64,000 nt of DNA from Atlantibacter hermannii (GTDB lineage Bacteria > Pseudomonadota > Gammaproteobacteria > Enterobacterales > Enterobacteriaceae): the NCBI GenBank assembly GCA_900635495.1, contig LR134136.1:1240001-1304000 (forward strand), read 5' to 3'. Under the pieces are notes generated by a model that made no database searches, was not told the DNA's origin, and was given only the letters and a program-made list of their open reading frames with translations. Shown one piece after another: positions 17,914-27,800 of the stretch. How positions within the stretch are numbered: position 1 is the stretch's first letter; each line of letters begins with the position of its first letter. The translations under genes and the position numbers were made by a program.

Positions 17914-18627
17914 ATGCAAAAGCAAGCTGAGTTGTATCGCGGTAAAGCGAAAACCGTTTACAGTACGGAAAACCCCGATCTGTTGGTGCTCGAATTCCGT
18001 AACGATACGTCAGCAGGAGACGGCGCGCGCATTGAGCAGTTTGACCGTAAAGGCATGGTGAATAACAAATTCAACCATTTCATTATGACCAAACTGGAAG
18101 AAGCAGGTATCCCGACCCAAATGGAAGCGCTGCTTTCCGATACCGAATGCCTGGTAAAAAAACTGGATATGGTGCCAGTAGAATGCGTGGTGCGTAACCG
18201 CGCTGCAGGCTCTCTGGTGAAGCGCCTCGGGATTGAGGAAGGTATTGAGCTCAACCCGCCGTTATTCGATATGTTCCTGAAAAACGACGCCATGCACGAT
18301 CCCATGGTGAACGAGTCTTATTGCGAAACCTTTGGCTGGGTCAACAAAGAAAACCTGGCGCGTATGAAAGAGCTGACTTACAAAGCCAACGACGTGCTGA
18401 AAAAACTGTTTGATGATGCGGGCCTGATCCTGGTGGATTTCAAACTGGAATTTGGTTTGTTCAAAGGCGAAGTCGTGCTGGGCGATGAGTTTTCCCCGGA
18501 CGGAAGCCGTCTGTGGGATAAAAACACCATGGACAAAATGGATAAAGATCGCTTCCGCCAAAGCCTGGGCGGGTTGATTGAAGCCTATGAAGAAGTCGCC
18601 AGACGCCTTGGCGTAAAACTGGACTAA
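17914..18627 (+). CDS. purC: SAICAR synthetase (phosphoribosylaminoimidazole-succinocarboxamide synthase)
   Basis: PurC joins aspartate to CAIR with ATP in de novo purine synthesis. It has 237 residues, the E. coli length, from the ATG at 17914 behind TGGAGTAATAA. Typical segments are ELYRGKAKTVYSTEN (ATP loop), ARIEQFDRKGMVNNKFN and the SAICAR synthetase signatures ECVVRNRAAGSLVKRLG and LVDFKLEFGLFKGEVVLGDE. Confidence 0.98.
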   Translation: MQKQAELYRGKAKTVYSTENPDLLVLEFRNDTSAGDGARIEQFDRKGMVNNKFNHFIMTKLEEAGIPTQMEALLSDTECLVKKLDMVPVECVVRNRAAGSLVKRLGIEEGIELNPPLFDMFLKNDAMHDPMVNESYCETFGWVNKENLARMKELTYKANDVLKKLFDDAGLILVDFKLEFGLFKGEVVLGDEFSPDGSRLWDKNTMDKMDKDRFRQSLGGLIEAYEEVARRLGVKLD

Positions 18628-18648
18628 CCGCGCACGCGCCGCTCCGAT

Positions 18649-18675
18649 GAGCCTGAATCTTCAGGCTCTAAATTT
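18649..18675 (+). terminator. Probable terminator of purC
   Basis: GAGCCTG / CAGGCTC with an AATCTT loop lies 22 bases after the purC stop and is followed by TAAATTTTCC. The T-tract is weak. Confidence 0.6.
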
Positions 18676-18749
18676 TCCTGCCAACACCCTCCCTGCCGTT
18701 ATGCCTCTCTTTTCCTATGGAAATCCGTTCGTTAACCGCCTACGATCAT

Positions 18750-18768
18750 AATAATAAATATCATTATT
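18750..18768. promoter_or_regulatory. Fur-box-like palindrome before ypfJ
   Basis: AATAATAAATATCATTATT agrees with the 19-base Fur consensus at 14 positions. It is 12 bases before the ypfJ ATG and overlaps the ribosome site. AT-rich leaders can match by chance. Confidence 0.3.
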
Positions 18769-18780
18769 TTGAGGTGTTCC

Positions 18781-19645
18781 ATGCGTTGGCAAGGGCGTCG
18801 CGGCAGCGACAACGTAGAAGACAGGCGTAGCGATTCACGCGGCCCGATGATGGGCGGCGGTGGATTTCGTTTACCTGGCGGCAAAGGCGGCGTGGTTCTG
18901 TTAGTGATTGTCGTGATCGCCAGTTTTTACGGCGTCGATCTCACCTCACTGTTAACGGGCGGGCAGCCGGTTTCCCAACAATCCTCGCGCTCTGTCAGCC
19001 CCAATGAAGATGAAGCAGCGAAATTTACGTCGGTTATTCTTGCCACCACGGAAGATACCTGGGGGGCAAATTTTCGAGCGCCAGGGGCGCACCTATCAAC
19101 AGCCCAAACTGGTCATGTATCGCGGCGCGACGCGTACCGGCTGTGGCACCGGCCAGTCGGTGATGGGGCCGTTCTACTGTCCGGCGGACAGTACCGTTTA
19201 TATTGACCTCTCATTTTATGATGAAATGAATAATAAGCTGGGCGCAGGCGGCGATTTCGCGCAGGGTTACGTGATCGCGCATGAAGTAGGTCACCATGTG
19301 CAGAAACTGATGGGTATCGAACCGAAAGTGCGGGAAATGCAGCGCAATGCTTCAGAAACGGAAGCGAACCGTCTTTCCGTACGGATGGAATTGCAGGCCG
19401 ACTGCTTCGCTGGCGTCTGGGGACACAGCATGCAGCAGCAAGGCGTGCTGGAAGCCGGGGATTTAAAAGAAGCGTTGGATGCAGCACAAGCGATTGGCGA
19501 TGACCGCCTGCAACAGCAAAGCCAGGGACGCGTCATTCCCGACAGCTTTACGCACGGGACGTCGGAGCAGCGCTATAGCTGGTTTAAACGCGGTTTTGAC
19601 AGTGGCGATCCTGGCCAGTGCAACACGTTTGGCAACAAGCTTTAA
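18781..19645 (+). CDS. ypfJ: YpfJ, putative neutral zinc metallopeptidase; one apparent frameshift
   Basis: A membrane-anchored protein of the neutral zinc metallopeptidase family. The N-terminus MRWQGRRGSDNVEDRR is followed by one membrane segment (GVVLLVIVVIASFYGVDLTS). The catalytic motif is VIAHEVGHHVQKL, and ELQADCFAGVWGH supplies the third ligand region. The frame breaks at the G6 run 19061-19066. Five Gs would read TWGQIFERQGRTYQQPKLVM and give 287 residues, the E. coli length. It is followed closely by tmcA on the same strand. Confidence 0.9.
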
Positions 19646-19671
19646 CTGATTCCATGTACAAGGACGTCCGA

Positions 19672-21696
19672 ATGAAGGCGTTAGCCAGCCTGACCGCCGA
19701 AATGGCCCGCGCGGGTATCCGCCGCATGTTGGTTCTGGCGGGTGAGCCAGAATGGTGCGATGACACAGTAACAGACATTGCCAGCGCGTTGCTCGCTCAA
19801 TGGGTGTGGTTAGGTGACCGACCGCTGTTCGGGCAGCATACGTCTGGCTCGGGCGTGCGTACCTTACTGGGGCGCGAAAATGAACATGCGGTGTTTGACG
19901 CGCGCGACGGCATTGACGTCGAGGCGCTTGCCGTACTGGCTGGGACGCTGAAAGCAGGCAGCTGGCTGGTGCTGCTTACGCCACCCTGGTCCGGCTGGGC
20001 AGCGATGCCCGACAGCGATTCACGTCGCTGGTCCGATTGCCCCGAGCCCATCGCCACACCGCAGTTTATCACCCACCTGATGCAGCTCCTTTCTGAAGAT
20101 GCTGATGTTCTCTGCTGGCATCAGCATCAACCTGTTCAGTTTCCCGTTTCACAACCGCGCCCCGCATGGCATGCGGCAGACGGCGCGCCGCTGCGTCAGC
20201 AGGCTGAAATACTGAGTGCGTTGCAAAGCATGCCATCGGGCGTGGCGGTCGTCACCGCGCCACGTGGACGTGGCAAATCGGCGCTGGCTGGCATGCTGAT
20301 TGCCGCCAGCGCGGGTGCCTGTATTGTCACGGCACCTGCGCGTGGCGCGACGGATGTGCTGGCGCGCTATGCAGGCGATAAATTCAATTTTATGGCTCCG
20401 GATGCGTTAAGCGAAGCGGTTCAGACTGGCCAAAGACCTGACGCCGACTGGCTGATCATTGATGAAGCGGCGGCTATTCCCGGCCCGCTGTTAACCGCCC
20501 TGATTGCCGCCTGGCCGCGCGTATTGCTGGTGACGACCATCCAGGGATATGAAGGAACCGGACGCGGTTTTATGTTGAAGTTCTGCGCGTCAGTGCCGGG
20601 TATACATCAATACGCCTTGTCGCACCCCATCCGCTGGGCGGATAACGACCCGCTCGAACGGGTGATGGATGCGTTACTGCTGTTCAACGATGACGACTTT
20701 CGCCACGTTCCGGTGGGGCCGGTGCAGTTTACGTCGCTCCGGCAGTCTGACTGGGGAACGCATCCGGCGCAAATGGCGTCGGTCTATCAACTCCTGTGCG
20801 GCGCGCATTACCGCACGTCGCCCCTCGATTTACGCCGCATGATGGATGCGCCCGGGCAGCAGATCATTGCCGGCCTTGCAGCAGAAAAACCCGCGGCGGC
20901 GCTCTGGTTGCTGGAAGAGGGCGGATTATCACCCGCGCTAAGCCAGGCCGTATGGGCAGGTTTTCGCCGGCCGAGAGGCAATCTGGTCGCCCAGTCGCTG
21001 GCTGCCCACGGCGGTAACCCGCTTGCTGCCACGTACAACGGTTTGCGTATCAGCCGCATTGCGGTGCACCCGGCCAGGCAGCGGGAAGGTCTTGGACAGG
21101 CACTCATCGCCTGGGCGCGACAGCATTGCGCCCGGGCGGTGGATTATCTGTCGGTCAGTTTCGGCTATACCCCAGAGCTGTGGCGCTTCTGGGCGCATTG
21201 CGGCTTCACGCTGGTGCGTATCGGCAGCCATCGCGAAGCCAGCAGCGGCTGTTATAACGCTATTGCGCTGTTGGCACTTACCCCTGCGGGAGAAACGCTG
21301 GTCGGGCGCGAGCGGTTGCGTTTTGCTCGCGACGTGCCGTTTCTGCAGGCCTGGATTGCGGAAAAATTGCCGGTAGCAGGCGTGATGGCGTCTACGCTTA
21401 ATGAAGAAGACTGGCTTGATATTGCCGGCTTCGCGTTCGCCCATCGGCCACTGGAAACCTGTCTCGGTAGCCTCAATCGTCTCGTGATGCAGAGCCCGCT
21501 TGCACTGCCCGCGTTGCGTGGACGAATCGACGTGAACCAGACAGTACCGGCATTGTGCCGTACGCTGGGTCTGAGCGGGCGTAAAGCGTTACTGGCGCAG
21601 TGTCGCCAGGAAGCGGCGCAGGCATTACATGCGCTTGACGCGGCACGACACGACGCCTTAAAGACTCAGGGTTTGCAATTGCAATTTTTCCACTGA
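19672..21696 (+). CDS. tmcA: TmcA, tRNA(Met) cytidine acetyltransferase
   Basis: TmcA makes N4-acetylcytidine at the wobble base of elongator tRNA(Met), using acetyl-CoA and ATP. It has 674 residues from the ATG at 19672 (ribosome site AAGGACG), against 671 in E. coli. There is an RNA-helicase-like module with Walker A APRGRGKSALAG (about 199-210) and the DEAA box LIIDEAAAIPGPLL. A GNAT domain follows, with RISRIAVHPARQREGLGQAL. The first 180 residues are less conserved than the rest. An ATG at 19654 is an alternative but lacks a ribosome site. Confidence 0.94.
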   Translation: MKALASLTAEMARAGIRRMLVLAGEPEWCDDTVTDIASALLAQWVWLGDRPLFGQHTSGSGVRTLLGRENEHAVFDARDGIDVEALAVLAGTLKAGSWLVLLTPPWSGWAAMPDSDSRRWSDCPEPIATPQFITHLMQLLSEDADVLCWHQHQPVQFPVSQPRPAWHAADGAPLRQQAEILSALQSMPSGVAVVTAPRGRGKSALAGMLIAASAGACIVTAPARGATDVLARYAGDKFNFMAPDALSEAVQTGQRPDADWLIIDEAAAIPGPLLTALIAAWPRVLLVTTIQGYEGTGRGFMLKFCASVPGIHQYALSHPIRWADNDPLERVMDALLLFNDDDFRHVPVGPVQFTSLRQSDWGTHPAQMASVYQLLCGAHYRTSPLDLRRMMDAPGQQIIAGLAAEKPAAALWLLEEGGLSPALSQAVWAGFRRPRGNLVAQSLAAHGGNPLAATYNGLRISRIAVHPARQREGLGQALIAWARQHCARAVDYLSVSFGYTPELWRFWAHCGFTLVRIGSHREASSGCYNAIALLALTPAGETLVGRERLRFARDVPFLQAWIAEKLPVAGVMASTLNEEDWLDIAGFAFAHRPLETCLGSLNRLVMQSPLALPALRGRIDVNQTVPALCRTLGLSGRKALLAQCRQEAAQALHALDAARHDALKTQGLQLQFFH

Positions 21697-21768
21697 CTTG
21701 TTCAGTGAAAGGGCATGGTCATTGTTTGTCCTGGGCGTAGACTGTATTCACTAACCAAGGAGATAGCC

Positions 21769-22467
21769 ATGAATCATGACCACGTTGTTGTTCAACGTCC
21801 TGACGCGCCAGCAAAACAGTTGCTGCTGCTGTTTCATGGCGTGGGCGATAATCCGGTTTCTATGGGCGAGATTGGGCGTCATTTTGCCCCTGTCTTTCCC
21901 GATGCGCTGGTGGTCAGCATCGGCGCACCCCATCCCAGCGGCCCGGCGCCGGGTCGCCAGTGGTTTTCGGTGGCTGGCGTGACGGAAGAGAACCGTCAGC
22001 AGCGGATAGATGACATCATGCCGCACTTTTTGGAAACCGTACGCTACTGGCAACAACAGAGCGGAGTAAACGCTGCGGCTACCGCGTTAATTGGTTTTTC
22101 GCAGGGCGCGATTATGGCCCTGGAAAGCATTAAAGCAGAGCCGGGGCTGGTGTCGCGGGTCATCGCCTTTAATGGCCGCTTTGCCCGGCTTCCTGAGCAG
22201 GTTACCACCGCCACGACCGTGCATTTAATTCATGGCGATGAAGATCCGGTGATTGAACTGACTCATGCTGTCAGGGCGGAAGAGGCGCTCACCCAGGCGG
22301 GCGGCGATGTCACGCTGGATGTGATTGAGGATTTGGGCCACGCCATTGATGGACGCAGCATGCAGGCCGCGCTCGATCATCTGCGCTACACCGTGCCGAA
22401 ACGTTATTTTGATGAGGCGCTCAGCGGCGGGAAACCGAACGACGACGACATCATCGAGATGCTATAA
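21769..22467 (+). CDS. ypfH: YpfH, carboxylesterase/phospholipase-like alpha/beta hydrolase
   Basis: A cytoplasmic serine hydrolase; E. coli YpfH has esterase activity on short acyl esters. It has 232 residues from the ATG at 21769 after AAGGAGAT. The nucleophile elbow is LIGFSQGAIMAL, the acid is in HLIHGDEDPVIEL and the histidine in EDLGHAIDGRSM. It sits between tmcA and the convergent ypfN. Confidence 0.93.
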   Translation: MNHDHVVVQRPDAPAKQLLLLFHGVGDNPVSMGEIGRHFAPVFPDALVVSIGAPHPSGPAPGRQWFSVAGVTEENRQQRIDDIMPHFLETVRYWQQQSGVNAAATALIGFSQGAIMALESIKAEPGLVSRVIAFNGRFARLPEQVTTATTVHLIHGDEDPVIELTHAVRAEEALTQAGGDVTLDVIEDLGHAIDGRSMQAALDHLRYTVPKRYFDEALSGGKPNDDDIIEML

Positions 22468-22491
22468 AAAAACCCTCGCAAGAGGGTTTTT
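22466..22491. terminator. Bidirectional terminator between ypfH and ypfN
   Basis: AAAACCCTC / GAGGGTTTT with a GCAA loop overlaps the ypfH stop codon. A-tracts and T-tracts on each side allow it to serve both convergent genes. Confidence 0.9.
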
Positions 22492-22506
22492 CATTTGCAC
22501 CAGGTT

Positions 22507-22698
22507 TCAGGGCTTTTTCTTCGGCCAGTCGTCTTCGTCATCCCATTTATCGTTAAAGTCACGATGCGGGGGCAGTTCAGGACGATTATTCAAAAACTTC
22601 TTATGATCGATGCGTTTGAGGTCTTTGATCACGTTCAGTAAGACGCCCACCAGGAAAACCAGTACCAGTATCCACCAGTATTTCGCAAGCCAATCCAT
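22507..22698 (-). CDS. ypfN: YpfN, small membrane protein
   Basis: A 63-residue protein with one N-terminal membrane helix (WWILVLVFLVGVLLNVI) and an acidic then basic tail (NDKWDDEDDWPKKKP). It matches E. coli YpfN (UPF0370), whose function is unknown. It is next to dapE on the same strand, with 22 bases between them. Confidence 0.95.
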   Translation of the reverse strand: MDWLAKYWWILVLVFLVGVLLNVIKDLKRIDHKKFLNNRPELPPHRDFNDKWDDEDDWPKKKP

Positions 22699-22720
22699 GT
22701 GTTTCCTCCCGGAGCACCCG

Positions 22721-23848
22721 TCAGGCGACGAGTTGCTCCATAATGCGTTGATACATGCGGGCCAGCAGTTGCAGGTCGGCGGCGTTCACGCACTCATTAA
22801 TTTTATGAATGGTGGCGTTAACCGGCCCAAGCTCCACAACCTGTGCGCCCATTCGTGCGATGAATCGCCCGTCCGAGGTGCCGCCTGTGGTCAACAGTTG
22901 GGGTTTAATTTCATTATAGTGCGCAACCGCTTTCACGACCGCATCGACCAGTTTCCCGCGGGAAGTCAGGAACGGTTGCCCTGATAACCACCAGTCCACG
23001 CTATAGCGCAGTTGATGACGATCCAGGATCTCAACCACGCGTTGTTTAATCATCTCGTCAGTCAGCTCAGTGCTGAAGCGGAAATTGAACTGAATAAACA
23101 GATCGCCAGGGATGACGTTGTTGCTGCCGGTGCCCGCTTTAATATTGGCGACCTGCATACTGGTAGGCGGGAAGAAGGCATTGCCCTGATCCCATTCAAT
23201 GCCAACCAGTTCCGCAAGCATCGGCGCTGCACGATGCACCGGGTTATCCGCCAGATGGGGATAGGCCACATGTCCCTGTACGCCATGAATGGTCAGGTTA
23301 CAGGTCAGCGACCCGCGACGGCCATTTTTCACCACGTCGCCAACAATTTCGGTACTTGACGGTTCCCCGACCAGGCAATAATCCACACGCTCATGGCGTG
23401 CCATTAATGCTTCAACGACTTTAACGGTGCCGTTTTTAGCGCTGGCTTCTTCATCAGATGTAATCAGAAAGGCGAGACGTCCTTTGTGATTCGGATGCTG
23501 GGCAACAAAGCGTTCCGCCGCGACAACCATCGCGGCCAGCGAACCTTTCATGTCTGCCGCGCCACGGCCAAACAGCATGCCGTCACGAATGGTCGGCTCA
23601 AAGGGCGGATTGATCCAGCGATCGGCATCGCCAGCAGGCACCACGTCGGTATGCCCCGCGAACGCCAGCGTTTCGCCCTGGCCGCGCCATGCCCAGAAGT
23701 TTTGGGTGTCGCCAAAATCCATCGATTCGACGGTAAAACCAATGGCGCGCAATCGTTCGATAAGCAACGCCTGGCAGCCCGCGTCATCGGGGCTTAAGGA
23801 GGGGCGACGAATAAGCTGCTGTGTCAGCTCAATTACCGGGCAGGACAT
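22721..23848 (-). CDS. dapE: Succinyl-diaminopimelate desuccinylase
   Basis: DapE hydrolyses N-succinyl-LL-diaminopimelate in lysine and cell-wall synthesis and uses two zinc ions. It has 375 residues from MSCPVIELTQQLIRRPS, as in E. coli. Metal and catalytic residues are visible in FAGHTDVVPAGD (His67, Asp69), GRGAADMKGSLAA (Asp100), TSDEEASAKNG (Glu134, Glu135) and NATIHKINECVN (His349). It follows yffB after four bases, so the two are co-transcribed. Confidence 0.98.
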   Translation of the reverse strand: MSCPVIELTQQLIRRPSLSPDDAGCQALLIERLRAIGFTVESMDFGDTQNFWAWRGQGETLAFAGHTDVVPAGDADRWINPPFEPTIRDGMLFGRGAADMKGSLAAMVVAAERFVAQHPNHKGRLAFLITSDEEASAKNGTVKVVEALMARHERVDYCLVGEPSSTEIVGDVVKNGRRGSLTCNLTIHGVQGHVAYPHLADNPVHRAAPMLAELVGIEWDQGNAFFPPTSMQVANIKAGTGSNNVIPGDLFIQFNFRFSTELTDEMIKQRVVEILDRHQLRYSVDWWLSGQPFLTSRGKLVDAVVKAVAHYNEIKPQLLTTGGTSDGRFIARMGAQVVELGPVNATIHKINECVNAADLQLLARMYQRIMEQLVA

Positions 23849-23852
23849 AACA

Positions 23853-24209
23853 CTACACCTCGTTGAAATACTGCTGATACTGGGATTCATTGAAACCAAG
23901 CAGCATAGGCTTACCCGGCGCACAGAGCAATGGGCGTTTGATAATTGCTGGCATTTCAAGCATCAACGCGATGGCGCTTTGCGCATCGGTTACGGCGTTG
24001 CGCCTGGCGTCGTCAAGTTTGCGCCAGGTGGTGCCCCGGGTGTTCAGTAACGCCTCCCATCCCAGCTCATCGGTAAATTTATGCATCATTTCTGCATTAA
24101 TCCCATCTGTGCGGTAGTCATGGAATTGATAGTCAATCTGGTGGCTTTCCAGCCACCGACGCGCTTTTTTGATGGTGTCGCAATTCTTGATGCCGTGCAG
24201 GATGACCAT
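23853..24209 (-). CDS. yffB: YffB, ArsC-family thiol reductase
   Basis: An ArsC/Spx-like thioredoxin-fold protein of 118 residues, the E. coli length. The N-terminal HGIKNCDTIKKARRWL carries Cys10, and AIIKRPLLCAPGKPMLLGF has the conserved C-terminal arginine. Related YffB proteins bind glutathione, but the substrate is not established. It is the first gene of a yffB-dapE pair. Confidence 0.94.
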   Translation of the reverse strand: MVILHGIKNCDTIKKARRWLESHQIDYQFHDYRTDGINAEMMHKFTDELGWEALLNTRGTTWRKLDDARRNAVTDAQSAIALMLEMPAIIKRPLLCAPGKPMLLGFNESQYQQYFNEV

Positions 24210-24712
24210 ATTGAGTCCTTTTGTTTAATCAGGCTTTATTAAATCAAAATTATAGAATAACTAAATTGTAATACCCTTTGCACCGTAATATAAATATCTC
24301 TAAATAATTAGTCAGATTATATACAGCTCACTAATAGTAATGAATAACACCTGAATAATAAATATCAACGTTAATTTAACTTAAGGTATTAATGACGACG
24401 GGGATATTCAACCGCACTCTTTACAGTTTACGCATTTAAGTGAAATGTGTGATGGAAAAGATCGCAGGCTGTTATCCTTTGCGCCGGTAAGGTGACGGTT
24501 TTGAAAAACTTTATAACCCATTCGGGGGGTAAGTTGTTATTTTAAAGGCAATTACAAATTATTGCGGTCTGTCACGAATTATGTTTTAGAAACGCGGCAT
24601 AGTACTTTCCAACAACGCTGAATACAAAAAAGAATTGTGATGCAGTTGGCTAAAATATCTTCCCGAAGAAGATATATTTTCATATAATGAAAATATAATA
24701 AGAGAGGTAGTT
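24210..24712. other. AT-rich divergent intergenic region between yffB and ypfM
   Basis: About 500 bases that are much richer in A and T than their surroundings and carry no credible long frame. They must contain promoters for yffB-dapE and ypfM. A TATAAT at 24683-24688 lies 25 bases before ypfM, inside TTTTCATATAATGAAAAT, an inverted repeat. I see no clear -35. The low GC would suit silencing by H-NS or an acquired stretch, but neither is shown. Confidence 0.6.
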
Positions 24713-24772
24713 ATGATTGATCGTGAACTGGGGAACTGGAAAGATTTTATTGACGGGATGCTGCGTAAGTAA
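24713..24772 (+). CDS. ypfM: YpfM, 19-residue small protein
   Basis: The frame encodes MIDRELGNWKDFIDGMLRK, differing from E. coli YpfM at only three or four of 19 positions. AGAGAGGTAG precedes the ATG. Position is also conserved, between yffB and acrD. The function is unknown. The retention of this short peptide in a fast-changing AT-rich region argues for a selected role. Confidence 0.92.
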   Translation: MIDRELGNWKDFIDGMLRK

Positions 24773-24834
24773 CCATCCAGTATGAAATCAGGAACAAGAT
24801 GTTCTTAAAATAATAAACCGTGGGCACACCCACT

Positions 24835-24865
24835 AAAAAAGCGACCTGCAAAGGCCGCTTTTTTT
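24835..24865. terminator. Bidirectional terminator between ypfM and acrD
   Basis: AAAAAAGCGACC pairs with GGCCGCTTTTTTT across TGCAAA, with one mismatch. It lies 62 bases after ypfM and 12 bases after the acrD stop on the opposite strand, with a T-tract in each direction. Confidence 0.88.
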
Positions 24866-24877
24866 GAACAAAATTGC

Positions 24878-27800
24878 TTAGTTTTCCTGACGTTCTTTCA
24901 GCGGGAAACGTTGTCTCACCAGCACAAAAAACAGCGGCACAAAGAAGATCGCCAGCACGGTGGCAGATATCATGCCGCCCATTACGCCGGTGCCAACCGC
25001 ATGCTGGCTGGCCGAACCGGCGCCGCTGCTGGTGGCCATCGGCAATACGCCGAAGATAAACGCCAGTGACGTCATCAGGATGGGGCGTAAGCGCTGGTGA
25101 CATGCTTCCAGCGTGGCGGCCATCAGATCCTTGCCCCGGGCATTCATATCATTGGCGAACTCAACAATCAGGATGGCGTTTTTCGCTGAAAGCCCGATGA
25201 CGGTCAGTAACCCCACCTGGAAATAAACGTCATTTTCCAGCCCGCGCATCCAGGTCGCCAGCAGTGCGCCGACCACACCCAGCGGCACCACCAGCATTAC
25301 CGAGAAAGGCACCGACCAGCTTTCGTACAGCGCTGCGAGACACAGGAACACCACCAGCAGTGAAATGGCATACAGCGCCGGAGCCTGTGCCCCGGAGAGA
25401 CGCTCCTGATAGGACATGGCGGTCCATTCCACGCCAAAGCCGACCGGCAGCTCTTTCACCAGTTTTTCCATGATATCCATCGCCGTGCCGGTGCTGACGC
25501 CCGGTGCCGCTTCCCCAACTATCTCCACTGCCGAATAGCCGTTGTAACGCTCAAGGCGCGGCGAACCGGTTTCCCAGCGCGAGGTGGCAAACGCCGAGAA
25601 GGGCACCATACCGCCGTTCTGGTTACGGACATACCACTGGCTGATGTCATCCGGCAGCATGCGGTATTTCGCAGCAGCCTGAACATAGACCTTTTTCACG
25701 CGCCCGCGATCCATAAAATCATTCACATAGCTGGATCCCCAGGCGGTTTGCAGCGTGTTATTGATATCATCAATGGAGACACCCAGCGCCCGGGCTTTGC
25801 GCTGATCGATATCAATCTGTAACTGCGGACTGTCATCAAGACCGTTATGACGAACCCGGGTCAGCTGATGATTATCGCCTGCCAGCAACAGTAACTGGTC
25901 GCGCGCCTTCATGAGAGCGTCATGACCGGCCCCGGAATGATCCTGCAATTCCATATCGAAGCCCGCCGAGCTCCCCATTCCGCTTATGGCAGGCGGGCTG
26001 CTGGCGAACACTCTGGCTTCTTTGATCTTCTGAAAGGCTTTGGTCGCACGTTCGATAATCGCAAACGAACTGCCGGTTTTGGCATCGCGCTCGTCCCATT
26101 TTTTCAGGCGGACAAACATCCGCGCCACGTTCTGACCGTTGCCGCCAGGGCCGGAGCCCACGGTGGCGAAAACCGACATCACATTGTCTTTCTCGTGGGT
26201 GAAGAAATACTGCTCCACCTGCTGCACCACTTTAAGGGTTTGTTGTTGGGTGGCACCGCCGGGCAACTGTATCGAGGTGATAAACATCCCCCGGTCTTCC
26301 AGCGGTAAAAATGAGGTGGGCAACCGTAAAAAGATAATAACCATGCCGCCGAGCAGTAGCGCATAAATCAACATCCAGCGTACGCTGCGGTGCAAAATCT
26401 TGCCGACGCCGCGTTCATAGCGCGCCGCGTTACGGCTAAACATGCGGTTGAACCAGCCGAAGAAACCCCGCTGACCATGATGCTCGCCCTTGTGTAACGG
26501 TTTAAGCATGGTGGCGCACAGGGCAGGGGTGAGGATCATCGCCACCAGTACCGACAACACCATCGCCGAGACGATAGTAATGGAGAACTGGCGGTAAATT
26601 GCGCCCGTTGTGCCGCCGAAGAACGCCATCGGGACGAATACGGCCGAAAGCACCATGGCGATACCCACCAGCGCGCCCTGAATCTGCCCCATGGATTTAC
26701 GCGTGGCTTCTCTGGGCGATAACCCCTCTTCGCTCATAATGCGTTCAACGTTTTCGACAACCACAATGGCATCGTCCACCAGCAGCCCGATGGCCAGCAC
26801 CATGGCGAACATGGTCAGGGTATTGATGCTGTAACCGAAGGCATAAAGCACCGCAAACGTGCCCATTAATACCACCGGAACGGCAATGGTCGGGATCAGC
26901 GTTGCGCGGAGATTTTGCAGGAACAGATACATGACGAGGAACACCAGCGCGATGGCCTCAAGCAGCGTTTTGACCACGTCAATGATGGACGCTTTAACAA
27001 ACGACGTCGTCTCGAAGGCGACTTTATATTCAAGACCGTGCGGGAAATACTGGGCCAGCTCATCGAGTTTTTTCAACGCCCGCTCCGCCGTGGCCATTTC
27101 ATTGGCCCCTGACGCGAGTTTAATTCCGAGCCCCGAGGCCGCATGGCCGTTGAACCGGCTCAGATAGTCATACTTTTCCGCGCCCATCTCAACTATCGCG
27201 ACGTCGCCCAGTTTCACTTCCGAACCGTCCTGATTGACGCGCAGCGTGATATCCCGGAACTGTTCCGGTGTTTCCAGCAGCGCCTGGGCATTAATGGTGG
27301 CGTTCAGCGCCTGATTATCCACGGAAGGCGTGCCGCCCAACTGGCCGACGGCGATCTGGCTGTTTTGCGATTTGATGGCGTTCACCACATCCTGGGTGGT
27401 GAGTTGATAGCTAATCAACTTGCCGGGCTCCAGCCAGATGCGCATTGAGTAGGGTGAACCATAGGCGTCGATATCGCCCACGCCATCCACGCGACTTAGC
27501 GGGTCCTGAATATTACTGGCGACATAGTCGGCGATATCCTGCTTATCCATGCTGCCGTCGGTGGAAACAAAAGCGATAGTTAATATGTTGGTATCGCCGG
27601 TTTTCCGGACCGTTACGCCCTGGGTTTGCACCGCCTGAGGGAGTTTGCGCATCGCCGACTGCAACTGGTTTTGCACCTGCTGGACGGCTTCGTCCGGGTC
27701 GGTACCCGCGCTGAAACTTAAGGTAATGGAGGCTTGCCCGGTTCCGCTGCTTTGCGAGGACATATACATCAGATTATCAAGGCCAGTCATGTTCTGCTCG

